Part shown: positions 1-8,626 of the stretch, in pieces | How the letters are laid out: each line of letters begins with the position of its first letter | Numbering within the stretch: the first letter of the stretch is position 1 | Assembly: GCF_002158865.1 (NCBI RefSeq) | Contig: NZ_CP021455.1 | Span: forward strand, 2,728,001 to 2,792,000 | Reading direction: 5' to 3' | Origin: Comamonas serinivorans | GTDB lineage: Bacteria; Pseudomonadota; Gammaproteobacteria; Burkholderiales; Burkholderiaceae_C | DNA length: 64,000 bases | Program-made: the position numbers and the translations under genes | The notes under the pieces: model-generated | Seen by the model: the letters and a program-made list of their open reading frames with translations, nothing else | What the model was told of the DNA's origin: nothing | Databases searched by the model: none

Positions 1-344
1 ATTGTTTGCTCATGTCGCAGGCGGTCATCCGGGCTGGGCAAAGCCACCCGGCGTGGCGCAAAAAAGTCGCCGATTCTAACTGCACATTTTTTCAGCACGC
101 CATCCGCCTTTCCCCGACCCCGAGGCAGCGGCCCGCACCACTCGCCCGCCGCCGGCGACAGCGTCCGAGGTCGCCGCCTCACCCCCGAGAAAACCCTCGG
201 TTTCATGCCTGAAAAACCCCGTGCGACAAGGCTTAGCGCCCCGGTGACATGGTTGCGGCGGACCCGCGGCTAGCATGCGTCACGCGACGGCCATGCCACC
301 TGTTCGGATGCCGTCTCTTGGCTTTTTTCGCTGATTTCATCACC
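1..344. other. Intergenic region at the left edge
   Basis: No gene is recognised here. A minus-strand ATG at position 13 (reading M-S-K-Q off the edge) could start a divergent gene outside the window, but it has no clear ribosome binding site and cannot be judged. The rest presumably holds the promoter of the acyl-CoA dehydrogenase that starts at 345. Confidence 0.5.
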
Positions 345-1499
345 ATGCAAGACACCCTGCTGACCTTCCCGCGCACCGTTTTCCGCGACGACCACGAAAT
401 GCTGCGCGCTTCGGCCCGCCGCTTTTTTGACACCGAGTGCCTGCCCAAGCAGGACGCCTGGAACGAGGCCGGCAAGACCGACCGCGACACCTGGCTCAAA
501 GGCGGCCGTGAAGGCTTGCTGTGCACGGGCATCTCCGAAGAGTACGGCGGCGGCGGCGGCGACTTCGGCCATGCCGCCGTGCTGGTCGAAGAAGCCGCTT
601 ACGCCGGCGTGTCCGGCCTGGGCTTTCAGCTGCACTCGGACATCATCGCGCTGTACATCCAGCGCCTGGGCACCGAAGAGCAAAAGAAGAAATGGCTGCC
701 CAAGTGCGTGACCGGCGAGGTCATCCTGGCCGTGGCCATGAGCGAACCCGGCGCGGGCTCGGACCTGAAATCGGTGCGCACCACCGCCATCCGCGATGGC
801 GACGAGTACGTGATCAATGGCTCCAAGACCTTCATCTCGAACGGCCTGAACTGCGACCTGGTCGTGGTGGTCTGCAAGACCAACCCCGAACTCGGCGGCA
901 AGGGCGTGTCGCTGGTGCTGGTCGAGACCGACCGCCCCGGTTTCCGCCGTGGCCGCAAGCTCAACAAGATGGGCCAGGAAGCCGCCGACACGGCCGAGCT
1001 GTTCTTTGACGACGTGCGCGTGCCCGTCAGCAACCTGCTGGGTGAAGAAGGCCGCGGCATGAACTACCTGATGCAGGAGCTGCCGCAGGAGCGTTTCATC
1101 ATCGCCGTGGGCGCCGCCGCCACGCTGGAAGCCTGCTTCGCCGAAACCGTGAAGTACACCAAGGAGCGCATGGTGTTCGGCAAGCCGCTGTTCGACTTCC
1201 AGAACACCAAGTTCAAGCTGGCCGAGGTGAAGTCGCGCATCACCGCCGTGCGCATGATGGTGGATGCTTACCTGGTCGAGCACATGAAGCGCAAGCTGAC
1301 GCTGGAAGAAGCGGCCATTGCCAAGCTGTTCGCCACCGAAGAGCAGACCAAGTGCCTGGACGAGCTGCTGCAGTTCTTCGGCGGTTACGGCTACATGATG
1401 GAGTACCGCATCTGCCGTTCGTACGTGGACACGCGCGTGGCCCGCATCTATGGCGGCACCAGCGAAGTGCAGAAGGAGCTGATCGCGCGCAACATCTGA
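345..1499 (+). CDS. Acyl-CoA dehydrogenase (first copy)
   Basis: A 384-aa flavoprotein of the acyl-CoA dehydrogenase family, which introduces the alpha-beta double bond into an acyl-CoA and passes electrons to electron-transfer flavoprotein in the cytoplasm. Seen in the sequence: the family signature PGAGSDL near residue 135, GGYGYM near 346 and the C-terminal YGGTSEVQKELIARN, all in the usual places for a full-length member. The reading frame is open back to 249, but the ATG at 345 gives the normal N-terminus (LTFPRTVFRDDHEMLR), so I start there. It lies 118 bp before an acyl-CoA synthetase on the same strand, with a hairpin repeat in the gap, and Bug receptors follow. This suggests a catabolic operon for an imported acid. 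Chain length and substrate cannot be read. Confidence 0.93.
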   Translation: MQDTLLTFPRTVFRDDHEMLRASARRFFDTECLPKQDAWNEAGKTDRDTWLKGGREGLLCTGISEEYGGGGGDFGHAAVLVEEAAYAGVSGLGFQLHSDIIALYIQRLGTEEQKKKWLPKCVTGEVILAVAMSEPGAGSDLKSVRTTAIRDGDEYVINGSKTFISNGLNCDLVVVVCKTNPELGGKGVSLVLVETDRPGFRRGRKLNKMGQEAADTAELFFDDVRVPVSNLLGEEGRGMNYLMQELPQERFIIAVGAAATLEACFAETVKYTKERMVFGKPLFDFQNTKFKLAEVKSRITAVRMMVDAYLVEHMKRKLTLEEAAIAKLFATEEQTKCLDELLQFFGGYGYMMEYRICRSYVDTRVARIYGGTSEVQKELIARNI

Positions 1500-1513
1500 T
1501 CGCGCCGATCGCC

Positions 1514-1569
1514 AGGCAGTATGGCTGCACTGCCGTTTTAAACCAAACGGCTACTGCGCCATACTGCCT
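1514..1569. repeat. GCAGTATG hairpin repeat, copy 1
   Basis: Imperfect palindrome between the acyl-CoA dehydrogenase and synthetase genes. Outer arms AGGCAGTATGG (1514-1524) and CCATACTGCCT (1559-1569) pair perfectly over 11 bp. The inner stem GCCGTTT (1532-1538) pairs with AAACGGC (1545-1551) around a 6-nt loop. No T-run follows, so it does not look like an intrinsic terminator. Confidence 0.85.
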
Positions 1570-1617
1570 TTAAACAGGCCACCGCATCCACAACAACGAC
1601 GCTTTGCAGGAGACAAG

Positions 1618-3162
1618 ATGCACCCTTACCTTCACGCCCAGAATTTCCCCGACAAGCCCGCCTACGTCATGGCCGAAACGGGCGAAACGCTGACCTACCG
1701 CCAACTCGACGAACGCTCGAACCAGTTCGCCCAGCTGCTGCGCGCACGGGGCGTGCAAAGCGGTGACCACATCTCGCTGATGCTGGAAAACCGGCTGGAA
1801 TTCTTCGTCGCCACCTGGGGCGCCCAGCGTGCCGGCATCATCTTCACGGCCCTGAGCACGCGGCTCAAGACCGAAGAGGTGGTCTACATCCTCGAGAACT
1901 CGCGCGCCAAGCTGTTCCTCACGTCCAAGGCCTATGGCGATGTGGCGGCCGCCATCCTGCCCCGCATCGAGGCGGGCGTGCCCAACCGCCTGATGATCGA
2001 CGGCCCCGCACCGGGCTATGACGACTTCGCCACCGAGTTGGCCAAGCAGCCCACGACCCCGATCGCCGACCAGCGCGGCGGCGGCGACATGCTGTATTCC
2101 AGCGGCACCACCGGCAAGCCCAAGGGCGTGTTCATCCCGCCCGAGTCCGACGACATCGCTTACGTCGGCACCCTGACCAAGATCTGCGCCAACTACTTTG
2201 GCATGAACACCGACACGGTGTACCTGTCGCCCGCGCCGCTCTACCACGCCGCCCCCATGCGCTACTGCATGACGGTGACCCGCCTGGGCGGCACCGTGCA
2301 CGTGATGCCGCATTTCGATGCGGAGGACTACATGCGCCAGGTGGCCACGCACAAGATCACGCACTCGCAGCTGGTGCCCACCATGTTCGTGCGCATGCTG
2401 AAGCTGGACCCGGCCACGCGCGCGCAGTACGACATGTCGTCGCTCAAGTTCGCCATCCATGCGGCCGCGCCCTGCCCGATTCCGGTCAAGCAGCAGATGC
2501 TGGACTGGTGGGGCCCCATCATCTGGGAATACTACGCAGGCACCGAGGGCAACGGCCTGACGCTGGTGAACGCCGAGGGCTGGCTGGCCAACAAGGGCAC
2601 CGTGGGCAAGGCCGTGCTGGGCGTGATCCACATCTGCGACGACGAAGGCAACGAGCTGCCCACGGGCGAGGTCGGCACCATCTACTTCGGCGAGGGCAAG
2701 GAATTCACCTACCACGACGACCCCAAGAAAACCGCTGAAACGCGCCACCCCAAGGGCTGGACGACGCTGGGCGATGTGGGCTACGTCAACGAAGGCGGCT
2801 ACCTGTTCCTGACCGACCGCAAGGCCTACATGATCATCTCGGGCGGGGTGAACATCTACCCGCAAGAGGTGGAAGACCTGCTGGTCACGCACCCCAAGGT
2901 GCTGGACGCGGCCGTGTTCGGCATCCCCAACGAGGATTTCGGCGAAGAAGTGAAGGCCGTGGTGCAGCTGCGCGACCCGGCCGAAGCCAGCGACAGCCTG
3001 GCCCAGGACCTGATGGACTTCTGCCGCCAGAACCTGTCGTCGATCAAGTCGCCCAAGACGCTGGACTTCATGGACGAGTTGCCGCGCCACCCCACCGGCA
3101 AGCTCTACAAGCGGCTGCTGCGCGACCCCTACTGGGCTGGCCGCGCCACCAGCATCATCTGA
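1618..3162 (+). CDS. Acyl-CoA synthetase (AMP-binding)
   Basis: A 514-aa member of the adenylate-forming ANL superfamily that would activate a carboxylic acid to its acyl-CoA through an acyl-AMP. The phosphate-binding loop YSSGTTGKPKG is near residues 159-169, the YAGTEGNG motif is mid-protein, the hinge motif ISGGVNIYPQEVEDLL starts near 407, and the catalytic-lysine region PTGKLYKRLLRD is near 492. Length is normal and AGGAGA sits just before the ATG. It follows the acyl-CoA dehydrogenase and precedes two periplasmic Bug receptors, consistent with import, activation and oxidation of one substrate class. Substrate choice (fatty, aromatic or short-chain) is not visible. Confidence 0.93.
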   Translation: MHPYLHAQNFPDKPAYVMAETGETLTYRQLDERSNQFAQLLRARGVQSGDHISLMLENRLEFFVATWGAQRAGIIFTALSTRLKTEEVVYILENSRAKLFLTSKAYGDVAAAILPRIEAGVPNRLMIDGPAPGYDDFATELAKQPTTPIADQRGGGDMLYSSGTTGKPKGVFIPPESDDIAYVGTLTKICANYFGMNTDTVYLSPAPLYHAAPMRYCMTVTRLGGTVHVMPHFDAEDYMRQVATHKITHSQLVPTMFVRMLKLDPATRAQYDMSSLKFAIHAAAPCPIPVKQQMLDWWGPIIWEYYAGTEGNGLTLVNAEGWLANKGTVGKAVLGVIHICDDEGNELPTGEVGTIYFGEGKEFTYHDDPKKTAETRHPKGWTTLGDVGYVNEGGYLFLTDRKAYMIISGGVNIYPQEVEDLLVTHPKVLDAAVFGIPNEDFGEEVKAVVQLRDPAEASDSLAQDLMDFCRQNLSSIKSPKTLDFMDELPRHPTGKLYKRLLRDPYWAGRATSII

Positions 3163-3235
3163 CGCCAGCGCGCGTGGCAGGCCTGGGCGGGCTGCCGGAC
3201 CCGTTTTTCATGCAGTACCCAACGAGGAGAGACCC

Positions 3236-4243
3236 ATGAACGCGATCCGCAGGACCACCTGGGCCTTGGCTGCCGGCCTGGCCCTCATGAGCACCGCCAT
3301 GGCGCAGGCGCCCGCGCCGGCCCAGGACGCCGCGAGCTACCCCAACCGCCCGGTGAAGGTGATCGTGGGCTGGGCCGCGGGCGGCGCCACCGACGTCATC
3401 GCGCGCGTGCTCAGCGAGAAGTGGAGCAAGTCCATGGGACAGTCCTTCGTGGTCGACAACAAACCGGGCGCCGGCGGCATCATGGGTGCCGATGCGTTGG
3501 CCAAGTCGCCGCCCGATGGCTACACCATCTCGGTGTTCCTGAGCGCCACGCTCACCGCCAATCAGTTCGTCTACAACAAGCTGCCCTACAACCCGGACAA
3601 AGACTTCGCGCTCATCACGCACCTGACCAATGGCGCCGTGGTGCTGGCCGCGCGGCCCGAGACGCCGTATGCCACCGCCCGCGAATTCGCCGACTACATC
3701 AAGGCCCACCCCGGCAAGGTCAAGTACGGCTCGTATGGCACGGGCTCGTTCGGCCACGTCATCATGGCCTACATCGACGAGATGCAGCGCGGCCAGATGA
3801 CGCACGTGCCCTACAAGGGCGAAACACCGCTGCTGCAGGACCTGGTCGGCGGCTCGGTCGAGCTGGCCCTGGTCAGCGTGGCGAACTCCGAACAGCACGT
3901 GAAGGCCGGCAAGCTCAAGTACCTGGGTGTGACGGGCCCCAAGCGCCTGCAGGCCCTGCCCAATGTGCCCACGCTGGCCGAGCAAGGCCTGGACGAGGTG
4001 CCCCTGAAGATGGTGGGCTGGACCGGCATCGCGGCGCCCGCCGGCACGCCCAAACCCATCATCGACAAGCTGGTCGCCGAAACCCACAAGGCCTTGCAGG
4101 ACCCGGCCGTGCAGGCCCGCATCATGGGCTTCGGCAACGAGGTGGTCACCAACGGCACGCCGGCCGAGGCGCTGGCGCGCTACAAGGCCGATGTGCCGAT
4201 CTGGAAAAAACTCGTCGACCTCTCGGGCGCCAGGGCCAACTGA
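3236..4243 (+). CDS. Bug-family periplasmic receptor 1
   Basis: A 335-aa tripartite tricarboxylate transporter substrate-binding (Bug/TctC) protein. It has a Sec signal peptide (charged MNAIRR, hydrophobic core, AMAQA cleavage region), followed by the family start YPNRPVKVIVGWAAGGATD and the substrate-loop region VVDNKPGAGG. GAGGAGAG precedes the ATG by about 6 bp. It lies in the same direction as the CoA synthetase and is followed by a close paralogue. No membrane partners (tctA, tctB) occur in the window, which is common for the expanded Bug families of Bordetella and Comamonadaceae. The ligand is probably an organic acid matching the adjacent CoA enzymes; this is inference. Confidence 0.93.
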   Translation: MNAIRRTTWALAAGLALMSTAMAQAPAPAQDAASYPNRPVKVIVGWAAGGATDVIARVLSEKWSKSMGQSFVVDNKPGAGGIMGADALAKSPPDGYTISVFLSATLTANQFVYNKLPYNPDKDFALITHLTNGAVVLAARPETPYATAREFADYIKAHPGKVKYGSYGTGSFGHVIMAYIDEMQRGQMTHVPYKGETPLLQDLVGGSVELALVSVANSEQHVKAGKLKYLGVTGPKRLQALPNVPTLAEQGLDEVPLKMVGWTGIAAPAGTPKPIIDKLVAETHKALQDPAVQARIMGFGNEVVTNGTPAEALARYKADVPIWKKLVDLSGARAN

Positions 4244-4362
4244 TGCACTGACGCCTGCCCTCTTTCTGTTTACCTGCCAGCGCTTGCGGTTGAAGCGCTG
4301 GTTTCGCGCTTGTTGCGCACCAACCCAAGCGGTTAGCCCCGCACTCCGACTCACTGCCAACC

Positions 4363-5361
4363 ATGTTCATTGCCGTATCGCGCCGCGCCCTTGCGCTGGC
4401 CCTGCCCGCCCTGCTCGTTACAGGCCATGCCAGCGCCCAGGACGCCGCCGCCAACTACCCCAATCGCCCCGTGCGTGTGATCGTCGGCATGCCCCCAGGC
4501 GGCGCCACCGACATCATGGCGCGTGTCATCGGCGAGAAGCTGGGCGCCCAGCTGGGCCAGTCTTTCGTGGTGGACAACCGCCCGGGCGCGGGCGGCATCA
4601 TCGGCACCGATGCGGTGGCCAAGGCCGCTCCCGATGGCTACACGATTTCGCTGATCCTCAGCGGTGCGGTGATCGCGAATCAGTTCGTCTACAGCAAGCT
4701 GCCTTACAACCCGGACAAGGATTTCACCTACGTCTCCCAGGTGATGGAGGGGGTGGTGGTGCTAACGGCCGATGCGAAGGCGCCGTACAAGGATGCCAAG
4801 GAGTTTGCGGCGTATGCCAAGGCCAATCCGGGCAAGGTGTCGTATGGCTCGTACAGCACGGGCTCGTATGGGCACGTGGTGATGGCGTACATGAACAAGC
4901 AGCAGGGGGCCGACATGACGCATGTGGCCTACAAGGGCGAGGCGCCGATGATCCAGGGCATGCTGGGCGGTGAGGCTCAGCTGGCGTTTGGCAGCGTGAT
5001 GAACATGGGCCCGCATGTGGCGTCCGGCAAGTTCAAGTACCTGGGGGTGTCCGGTCCCAAGCGCATGGCGGCACTGCCGAATGTGCCGACGCTGGCCGAG
5101 CAGGGCCTGACGGATGCGCCCTACCGCATGTCGGGCTGGGCCGGGTTCATCGCACCGGCGGCCACGCCCAAGCCCATCATCGACAAGCTGGCGGCGGCCA
5201 TTCACACGGCCATGGCCGATCCGGCGATCCAAAAGCGCATCCGCGACATGGGCTTTGAGCCGACGCTGGACAGCTCGCCGGCCAAGAACATGGAGCGCTA
5301 CAAGCACGATGTGCCGATCTGGAAGAACCTGATCGAGTTGGCCGACGCCAAGATTCAGTGA
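4363..5361 (+). CDS. Bug-family periplasmic receptor 2 (tandem paralogue)
   Basis: A 332-aa Bug/TctC receptor with a signal peptide (cleavage near SAQ-DAA) and the same fold signatures as the preceding gene: YPNRPVRVIVGMPPGGATD, VVDNRPGAGG, LPYNPDKDF. The pair look like a tandem duplication, with the similarity running the whole length. From about 4740 the codon style changes visibly: synonymous sites shift from mostly C to many G-ending and GAT/GCG/TAT choices, while the 5' half matches its neighbour. This may mean the 3' part came in by recombination. A GntR regulator follows 234 bp later. Confidence 0.92.
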   Translation: MFIAVSRRALALALPALLVTGHASAQDAAANYPNRPVRVIVGMPPGGATDIMARVIGEKLGAQLGQSFVVDNRPGAGGIIGTDAVAKAAPDGYTISLILSGAVIANQFVYSKLPYNPDKDFTYVSQVMEGVVVLTADAKAPYKDAKEFAAYAKANPGKVSYGSYSTGSYGHVVMAYMNKQQGADMTHVAYKGEAPMIQGMLGGEAQLAFGSVMNMGPHVASGKFKYLGVSGPKRMAALPNVPTLAEQGLTDAPYRMSGWAGFIAPAATPKPIIDKLAAAIHTAMADPAIQKRIRDMGFEPTLDSSPAKNMERYKHDVPIWKNLIELADAKIQ

Positions 5362-5452
5362 CGGTCGGCGGCAGGCCCCACGCAGGGCGTCTGCCGTGTC
5401 GGCCCATCCTCCCCTGGCGCGGGGCGATGTAGCGCGCCGCGTCACCCCCTCA

Positions 5453-5469
5453 TGTGCCGGCTCGGCACA
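5453..5469. promoter_or_regulatory. Inverted repeat upstream of the GntR gene (possible operator)
   Basis: TGTGCCG (5453-5459) and CGGCACA (5463-5469) form a perfect 7-bp inverted repeat with a 3-bp spacer. A second, shorter one, TACCG and CGGTA, lies at 5535-5548. Either could be the autoregulatory site of the FCD-type GntR gene starting at 5596; this is inference from position only. Confidence 0.35.
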
Positions 5470-5595
5470 AGGTTCCCCAGCCAGGGGGCCGGCCCACCGC
5501 CAGAGCACAGCCGCTGGGCAGCCGGCGATGCCCGTACCGTCTGCGGTATCGTCGGACCTCCCCTCCCTCCGAGCGCAAGCCCTTTTCCCGCCGCC

Positions 5596-6267
5596 ATGCC
5601 GCCTGCAGACGCTCCCGCTAACCTGGCCGACCAGGTCGCAGACACCCTTCGCACCGAACTCATGCACGGCGCTTTTGCACCGGGCCAACGCCTGTCCGAG
5701 TCCACGCTGTGTGAGCGCCTGGGCGTGTCGCGCAACACGCTGCGCGAAGCCTTTCGCCTGTTGACCAAGGACGGCCTGCTCACCCACACGCCCAACCGCG
5801 GCGTCTTCGTCGGCATGCCCAGCATGGCGGCCATCATCGACATCTACCGCGTGCGCCGCATGGTCGAGTGCCACGCCATGGCCCAGGCCTACCCGCTGCA
5901 CCCGGCCAAAAAGCGCATGCGCAGCGCCGTGGAGCAGGCGCTGGCCGCGCGCGAGGTCCGCGACTGGAATGCCGTGGGCTCGAGCAACATGGACTTCCAC
6001 ATGGCCGTCGTCGAGCTGGCCGACAGCGAACGCACCAACACCTGGTTTGCGCAGGTGCTGGCCGAACTGCGCCTGGCCTTCGGCCTGATGCACGACCCCG
6101 AGTTCCTGCACGCGCCCTACGTGGACCGCAACCAGGAGATCCTGGAGCTGGTGCTGGCCAACCAGTTCAGCCAGGCCGCGCAGGCGCTGCACGACTACCT
6201 CACGCACTCCGAGCGCATCGTGCTGGCTGTGCACGCGCGCCAGTTGGCCGCGACCAAGGGCCACTGA
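5596..6267 (+). CDS. GntR-family regulator, FCD subfamily
   Basis: A 223-aa transcription factor. Residues about 10-75 form the winged helix-turn-helix (LADQVADTLRTELMHG, then RLGVSRNTLREAFRLL and the wing NRGVFVG), followed by an all-helical FCD effector domain with conserved histidines. The frame is open upstream to 5452, but the ATG at 5596 gives the standard N-terminus for this subfamily. It sits after the acyl-CoA and Bug genes on the same strand and is the natural candidate regulator of that cluster. FCD regulators are usually repressors released by organic acids; the effector here is unknown. Confidence 0.9.
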   Translation: MPPADAPANLADQVADTLRTELMHGAFAPGQRLSESTLCERLGVSRNTLREAFRLLTKDGLLTHTPNRGVFVGMPSMAAIIDIYRVRRMVECHAMAQAYPLHPAKKRMRSAVEQALAAREVRDWNAVGSSNMDFHMAVVELADSERTNTWFAQVLAELRLAFGLMHDPEFLHAPYVDRNQEILELVLANQFSQAAQALHDYLTHSERIVLAVHARQLAATKGH

Positions 6268-6973
6268 CCCACGGCTCGCGTCGGGCCGGCCAAGCGTCTT
6301 GCCGCATCCCCTGAAACTGGAATCACGCGCAGTCGCACAGCGTCTGGTCCCTTCACGAGTCCACCGACCGCTTGCACACCACTGCCTCACCGGCAGGTAG
6401 CTCGGCAGCTTGCAACCGTCGCGCCCCTCAGCCTCGGCGGTCAGGAGTATCTTGCTCTCCTTGTTCAATTCTCATCGACTGTTGCCCTGTACTGGCTCAC
6501 GCGATAGCGGGCAACGCGGGCCAGGCGCGCCTTAGACGTGCGGCGCATCAGCGGCTTGACGGCATTGGCACATCGGGACTGGCTGCTCCCGCCGACGCAT
6601 CAGCGTGGTGGACCCGCTCCATCATCAGTCGATCCGAGGCGGTGGGAAAAACAGCGCTCGATCGCCCAGGGCAGCGCGTCGACAACATGGGTCGACATGC
6701 GCTTCAGGCCATTCTTTTCAGTCAGGGTTCACCTGCAGGTGAACACGGCTCGCCCCCGATCAACGAGCAGCCAGCCGGTTGGCCACCCAAGCCCGTGGCC
6801 ATCGATTGACCATCGCGGAGTATCCCGCCATAGTCGATTGAAATGCATCGATCATCCGCCCATACCTCACTCAATTCGGATACTCTGTCAATCGATCCAG
6901 TCGTCTGACCATCAATGGCAGCGCTTGAGACCGCGCTGACTCACGGCCGCCTTGCGCCGGTCGGTGGACACCG
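6268..6973. other. 706-bp intergenic region
   Basis: Convergent gap between the GntR gene and rluB. Open frames exist on the + strand (6372-6809 and 6538-6939) but neither has a recognisable product or a good ribosome binding site, and their composition is not convincingly coding. The right part holds a degenerate hairpin repeat (6817-6868). Nothing else is recognised. Confidence 0.5.
6817..6868. repeat. GCAGTATG hairpin repeat, copy 2 (degenerate)
   Basis: Outer arms GGAGTAT and CATACCTC are imperfect. The inner stem is CGAT (6834-6837) and ATCG (6847-6850), replacing the usual CCGTT/AACGG but still self-complementary. It has the same spacing as better copies and lies in the gap between convergent genes. 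Confidence 0.6.
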
Positions 6974-8620
6974 TCAGCGCCGGCCTCGCCCGCCGCCCGA
7001 GCGTCCCCCACCGGTGCGTCCACCGCCCGACCGACCGCCACCACCCGAGCGGGGGCCATCGTTCTTGCGCTGGCGGAAGAAGCTGTCGGCGCCGATGTAG
7101 CCCTGCGAGGTGCGCAGCGGATCGGGCTGCCCCCCCGCGCCACGGCCGCGGCCGGCCTGGCCGGGCGCGCGGCGACCCCGGCCCTCGGCCACACGGCGGT
7201 CGACGAACTCGTCGCCGGGACCCTCTCCGCGGGCCTCGCGGTCGGGACGCGTGAAGCCGTCGCGCGCGTTCTGGATGCGGGCATCGCGGGCCTGGACCAT
7301 GCGTTGGTCGCGCTGCGACAGCGGACCGCTCGAAGGCCGCGGCCCGCCGCCACGGCCGCTGCGGTCGGCGTTGCGGCCCCGCTTGTTGCGCATGGACTGC
7401 ACCTCTTGCGCCTTGCGCACCACATGGGCCGGCACCTCGTGGCCCACCTGCGGCAGGCCCACGGCTTCGGTCAGGGCGCGGATGTCGCGGTGGTCCAGCT
7501 CCATCCAATGCCCGCGGCGCAGGCCGCGCGGCAGCAGCATGGCGCCGTAGCGGATGCGGATCAGGCGGCTGACGGCGTGACCCACGGCCTCCATCATGCG
7601 GCGCACTTCGCGGTTGCGGCCTTCGGAAATGGTGACGCGGTACCACTGGTTGGCGCCCTCGCCGCCACCGTCTTCGATGGCGGAGAACTGGGCCGGGCCG
7701 TCTTCGAGCTGCACGCCGTCCAGCAGGCGCTGCTTTTCATCGTCTGACAGCGCCCCCAGCACGCGCACGGCGTACTGGCGTTGCAAGCCGAAACGCGGGT
7801 GCATCAGCCGGTTGGCCAGGCTGCCGGAGTTGGTGAACAGCAGCAGGCCTTCGGTGTTCAAGTCCAGGCGCCCGACCGACTGCCACTTGCCCGTGGGCAG
7901 CCGCGGCAGGCTGCGGAACACGGTGGGCCGGTTCTGCGGGTCGTTGTGCGACACCACCTCGCCTTCGGGCTTGTGGTAGGCGATGACGCGGGCCGGCGGC
8001 GGCGCGATGTGCACGCGCACCGGCTTGCCGTTCACCTTGATCACGTCGCCAAACTGGATGCGCTGGCCCACGTGCGCGGGCTCGTTGTTGACCGAGATGC
8101 GCCCTTCTGTGATGAGGCGCTCCATCTCCAGGCGCGAGCCCATGCCAGCCTGCGCCAGCACCTTGTGCAGCTTGGGGGCATCGGCCTGGGGCGCGAGCAC
8201 CCGCTTGGGGGCTTGCGTGCTGGCGGCCTGCTTGTCGAACGCGCCCGAGGTGATGGCCGAGAAGGCGTCCCAGTCCCGCGGTTGCGCCGCGGCCTCGTCG
8301 GCGTGATCGTCAGAGGACTCGTCATGCCATTCGTCAGCGTCCGCGTCGTCGATGCCAACTTCATCCAACAGGGTATCAGACCCTTCCGATGATCCATCAA
8401 TCGGCACCTGCGAATACCCTCGCTTTTTTTGCGAAGCCCGCTCAGGCTTGGGCCCGCGCAGGGCGGCTTCGGCGCGGCGCGCAGCGGGACCGCGGCGGCG
8501 CTTGGCCGGCGCAGCCTCTTGCGGCGGCTCGCCCGATGGCGGCGTGGGCGTCACGCCGTCGCTGGATGCAGCAGGATCGGCGATCGACTTGGGGGTGTCA
8601 GGGGAAGAATCGGTGCTCAT
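6974..8620 (-). CDS. rluB: 23S rRNA pseudouridine synthase RluB with long tails
   Basis: A 548-aa member of the RsuA/RluB family that makes pseudouridine in 23S rRNA (U2605 in E. coli). An S4 RNA-binding domain (KLHKVLAQAGMGSRLEMERLI) is at about 149-196, and the catalytic aspartate lies in GRLDLNTEGLLLF near residue 250. E. coli RluB is about 290 aa. Here a roughly 145-residue acidic and basic N-terminal extension and a C-terminal tail of about 150 residues, ending in repeated SGGGR units, flank the core. Such RG-rich tails are frequent in Burkholderiales and may add RNA binding. The gene starts 6 bp after scpB, so the two are probably cotranscribed. Confidence 0.92.
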   Translation of the reverse strand: MSTDSSPDTPKSIADPAASSDGVTPTPPSGEPPQEAAPAKRRRGPAARRAEAALRGPKPERASQKKRGYSQVPIDGSSEGSDTLLDEVGIDDADADEWHDESSDDHADEAAAQPRDWDAFSAITSGAFDKQAASTQAPKRVLAPQADAPKLHKVLAQAGMGSRLEMERLITEGRISVNNEPAHVGQRIQFGDVIKVNGKPVRVHIAPPPARVIAYHKPEGEVVSHNDPQNRPTVFRSLPRLPTGKWQSVGRLDLNTEGLLLFTNSGSLANRLMHPRFGLQRQYAVRVLGALSDDEKQRLLDGVQLEDGPAQFSAIEDGGGEGANQWYRVTISEGRNREVRRMMEAVGHAVSRLIRIRYGAMLLPRGLRRGHWMELDHRDIRALTEAVGLPQVGHEVPAHVVRKAQEVQSMRNKRGRNADRSGRGGGPRPSSGPLSQRDQRMVQARDARIQNARDGFTRPDREARGEGPGDEFVDRRVAEGRGRRAPGQAGRGRGAGGQPDPLRTSQGYIGADSFFRQRKNDGPRSGGGGRSGGGRTGGGRSGGGRGRR

Positions 8621-8626
8621 GGCGGG

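Noticed and set aside
1..13. Minus-strand ATG at 13 as the start of a divergent gene
   Set aside because: Only four codons are visible before the edge and there is no clear ribosome binding site.
6372..6939. Two overlapping + strand frames of 145 and 133 codons in the GntR-rluB gap
   Set aside because: No recognisable domain, no Shine-Dalgarno, and the second runs across a degenerate hairpin repeat.
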